Assembly (NCBI GenBank): GCA_020632875.1
Contig: JACKET010000004.1
Span: 1 to 64,000 of the forward strand
DNA length: 64,000 bases
Direction of reading: 5' to 3'
Origin: Alphaproteobacteria bacterium
Lineage (GTDB): Bacteria > Myxococcota_A > UBA796 > GCA-2862545
The notes beneath the pieces are model-generated. The model was given only the letters and a program-made list of their open reading frames with translations. It was not told the DNA's origin and ran no database searches. Below, in pieces: positions 62,801 to 64,000 of the stretch (its first letter is position 1; every line of letters starts with the position of its first letter). A program made the translations under genes and the position numbers.

Positions 62801-64000
62801 GAGCAGGCTGAAGATGAAGCCGCCGCCGCAGGAGACCTGGCTCCAGCCGCCATCCCCGAGCGGGCCGTTCGTCTGGACCGTCACGTCCGTCATCGACAGG
62901 CGCCAGCCGTTGCCGAAGTCGCCCACCACGTCCTTTCGCGTCGTGCTGTACGAGCGGAGCAGCGTGGTGGCCTGCACCGGGTTCGACCACTCCGCGTCCA
63001 TGAAGGCGAGGTCGTAGGAGCCGAGCTTCGCCACCCCGTTCACGACGACCGAGGACTCGCCCACGCCGGTGGTCCCGGAGCTGTCCGTGACCTCGACCCG
63101 CAGCGTCCAGCCGCCGTTCTCGAGGACGGTCGGGTCGAAGGTCCCCAGATCGGCCGGACACGCGCCCGCCGTCGTGAACAGGACCGTGCCGGTGGACGGA
63201 TCCGCGCCCGCCGCGTGGAGGATGGCGGTGCACTCGGTGATCGTGTTGCCGTCCGTCGGAGTCGCGCTGACCGTGATGGGCACGGGCTGGCCGACGCGGT
63301 CACCGGGAGCCGGGGTGAGCACCGCCACTTCCGGGGTCGGTCCGAGGACCGTGCCGTCGCCGCCGTCCCCGCCGGTGCCACCGCCCGCTTCGCCGACGAC
63401 GCCGAGCGACGTGAGCGTGGGGTCCAGCGGCGCCGGGGTCATCGGGTCGTCCGTGACCGTCGCGGGGGCATCGACCGCGGTGAGCTGGCCCTGGGCGGAC
63501 AGCGTGCCCGAAGAGGCGCCCACGAGCACGTCGAGCTCCACGGCGGTCGCCATGAAGGAGCTGAAGTGCCCGAGGTCCACGTGGACCGCCGTGTCGCCGG
63601 GGGTGTTGCCGAGGGTGACCGTGCCGAACGAGGTCGTCACCGAGCCGGCCACCAGCGACACGCCCGCGGGGGGGACGAGATCGAAGGCGACGCCGTTCGC
63701 GGCAGCTCCCCCGGTGTTGACCACGAACGCGGTGTACCGGAGCGTGTCGCCCGCGGTGACCGCGCCGTTCAGGTCGCCGTCCACGACGAGCTGGTCGTCG
63801 AGCGCCACCGAGAGCGCCGGCGACGCGCCCACGAGCGGCGTGACGGTCGGATCGGCCGGAGTGGTCGTCGCGGGGTCGTCCGTGAGGACGGGGGCGAGGC
63901 CGGTCGCGGTGACCTGGCCCTGGACCGAGATCTGGTCGACGTTGTCGACGAGCCCGGCGTCGGTGAGTGCCTCGAAGCCGACGCTCGCGGACGCGAAGCC
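59867..64000 (-). CDS. Large RHS/YD-repeat protein with DUF11-like N-terminal repeats (5' end beyond window)
   Basis: The frame is open to the right edge (1377 residues visible); GTG 63832 is internal, not the start. N-terminal part: two or more DUF11-like beta-sandwich repeats (ALDDQLVVDGDLNGAVTAGD, TLRYTAFVVNTGGAAANGVA), then a Gly-rich linker and an Ig-like domain (VAVLTPAPGDRVGQPVPITV). From about 63000: LGSYDLAFMDAEWSNPVQAT, then ~20 YD repeats. The RHS core end FGYTGHAEDPTGLVWGRLRA and DPTGGP precede a ~50-residue unique tail (VLIEVSIGPARIFIMAPTFA ... VIVPIA). No PAAR or VgrG region is visible, so surface display rather than type VI secretion is suggested. Confidence 0.85.
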   Translation of the reverse strand, partial: GFASASVGFEALTDAGLVDNVDQISVQGQVTATGLAPVLTDDPATTTPADPTVTPLVGASPALSVALDDQLVVDGDLNGAVTAGDTLRYTAFVVNTGGAAANGVAFDLVPPAGVSLVAGSVTTSFGTVTLGNTPGDTAVHVDLGHFSSFMATAVELDVLVGASSGTLSAQGQLTAVDAPATVTDDPMTPAPLDPTLTSLGVVGEAGGGTGGDGGDGTVLGPTPEVAVLTPAPGDRVGQPVPITVSATPTDGNTITECTAILHAAGADPSTGTVLFTTAGACPADLGTFDPTVLENGGWTLRVEVTDSSGTTGVGESSVVVNGVAKLGSYDLAFMDAEWSNPVQATTLLRSYSTTRKDVVGDFGNGWRLSMTDVTVQTNGPLGDGGWSQVSCGGGFIFSLLCFQSDRPHLVVVKWPGGRIDAFDFQPQQTSTIFPLVSGPGYTARPGTFSTLEAAPGDATLTALGDGNLYSSLSFNQLYDPQRFWLTDPNGTRYLLDKADGLVEMVDFLGNRTLFTDDGIYPDVGAPVVFVRDSLDRIERIELPDGSGMDYVYDASGDLVEFVDGEGQSMELDYDGSHRLVEYRLAGHPPIAEVVYGPDGRVESMTGDGGVFMEESTDLVGFAQVTVGPDPGLKTVRTFDANGMLAAQVREFVDPYGVAQAYVDAYGYDAQFRVSQHTLPSGATESWDYDAQGRVTVHTDPAGVVREADYGPFGQVAESREGGQIVQTTVFGPDNLPAEVYRGDGTLLRKVSYDLRGKPVSLENGTGESVTLTYDANAQIDSVTLPDFGGVSDVLDVVMDGRGQLLSVTKVYPDGPGTTQYTYDANGNRLSIVDPRNQVMSFTYDTLGRMLTYTDKLGRTVGYTYDEVGRELTRTNRNGETLTRTYDPAGRLATMSGTGVDRELEYDALGRLVFAREGAHITERDWDERGATDVRVYGTNSAGHADVAWEVGNDAAGRLVSLVGPIAGSDVAMEATHTYDSRGRLSGVSEASLGAFGMGYDVAGRMTTLERPGGIVTTTTYDSSDRTTAMVTEDAVGSILHAITTTYDDRGIPETQTDPEGTHVYEHDQRGRLTGVDHPAGAQFGDETYEYDQAERRIASHRDPVSEVLYDDGDRLLQDATYTYGYDDEGRRTSRTHRVTGAVTTYAYSVLDQLVSLEEGNERWEFVYDARELRVLVREEVGGVEVYGESFVYDLNGTVRATYDTSGSRTAAYLAGFGFGEVLARIDGSGVPELALRDRLGSTVGWVDSAGVPEFVVRDAYGVRGATGVVVPFGYTGHAEDPTGLVWGRLRAYDPSTSGWTTEDGHMDQLRYRYAGNFPSRATDPTGGPVLIEVSIGPARIFIMAPTFAAGELTATNLAAGLAFELRLVSAFVIVPIA

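Overview
The window is very GC-rich (roughly 70 percent G+C outside a few patches). Its gene content points to a member of the Myxococcota or a related deltaproteobacterial lineage: three Hanks-type Ser/Thr kinases, proteins with thrombospondin type 3 calcium repeats ending in a short hydrophobic segment plus an Arg-rich tail (MYXO-CTERM-like), Asp/Thr-rich lipoprotein linkers, a MopE-like Asp-rich motif and a C-type lectin domain. The phylum is inferred from family content only; there is no rRNA or marker set here.

Layout. 1-4.4 kb: end of a hydantoinase B/oxoprolinase gene, a DUF2505-like SRPBCC protein, an Asp-rich lipoprotein and an FAD monooxygenase. 4.4-8.7 kb: a small sterol-desaturase-like protein divergent from a probable iron-regulated cassette (DUF4856-like lipoprotein, imelysin, fatty-acid-hydroxylase family protein) behind a Fur-box-like palindrome and a duplicated operator. 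8.6-11.9 kb: MORN-like lipoprotein and two tandem amidohydrolases, one without its metal-binding HxH. 12-13.9 kb: GNAT and methyltransferase. 14.5-20.6 kb: an OmpA-like protein translationally coupled to two thrombospondin-repeat surface proteins. 20.8-25.8 kb: sucA-sucB with a Ser/Thr kinase gene directly downstream. 25.8-32 kb: DUF885 peptidase-like lipoprotein, kinase with a repeat-rich linker, an exported protein of unknown function, lectin-like protein, ssb. 32.1-36.3 kb: a three-gene amidoligase operon (C39-like peptidase, RLAN/ATP-grasp/GCS2 fusion, N-formylglutamate amidohydrolase). 36.3-36.7 kb: a MITE-like inverted-repeat element. 36.7-43 kb: a seven-gene operon around two SPFH/band-7 proteins. 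43.1 kb: tRNA-Val(CAC). 43.8-47.9 kb: two zinc-less MDR oxidoreductases, a TfoX-like protein, and a kinase fused to a cyclic-nucleotide-binding domain.

48-64 kb is an accessory region of decay and diversification. It holds an AbiE-like antitoxin with a frameshifted nucleotidyltransferase partner, a FitAB/VapBC toxin-antitoxin pair, an IS66 transposase remnant and a truncated Asp/Ser-rich repeat gene. Its main content is a polymorphic RHS (YD-repeat) locus: a large RHS gene running off the right edge with a coupled downstream gene, followed by two N-terminally truncated 'orphan' RHS cassettes. Each cassette ends in a different C-terminal tail and is followed by its own small gene, presumably immunity. 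The orphan in the middle of the array has a frameshift. The distal orphan is a mosaic of the other two, which indicates recombination between cassettes.

A dispersed repeat made of two modules occurs four times in intergenic space (13.9, 14.3, 29.5 and 43.4 kb). Operons show many 4-base (ATGA/GTGA/TTGA) or 1-base (TGATG) stop/start overlaps, so start sites were largely chosen from these overlaps and from Shine-Dalgarno spacing.
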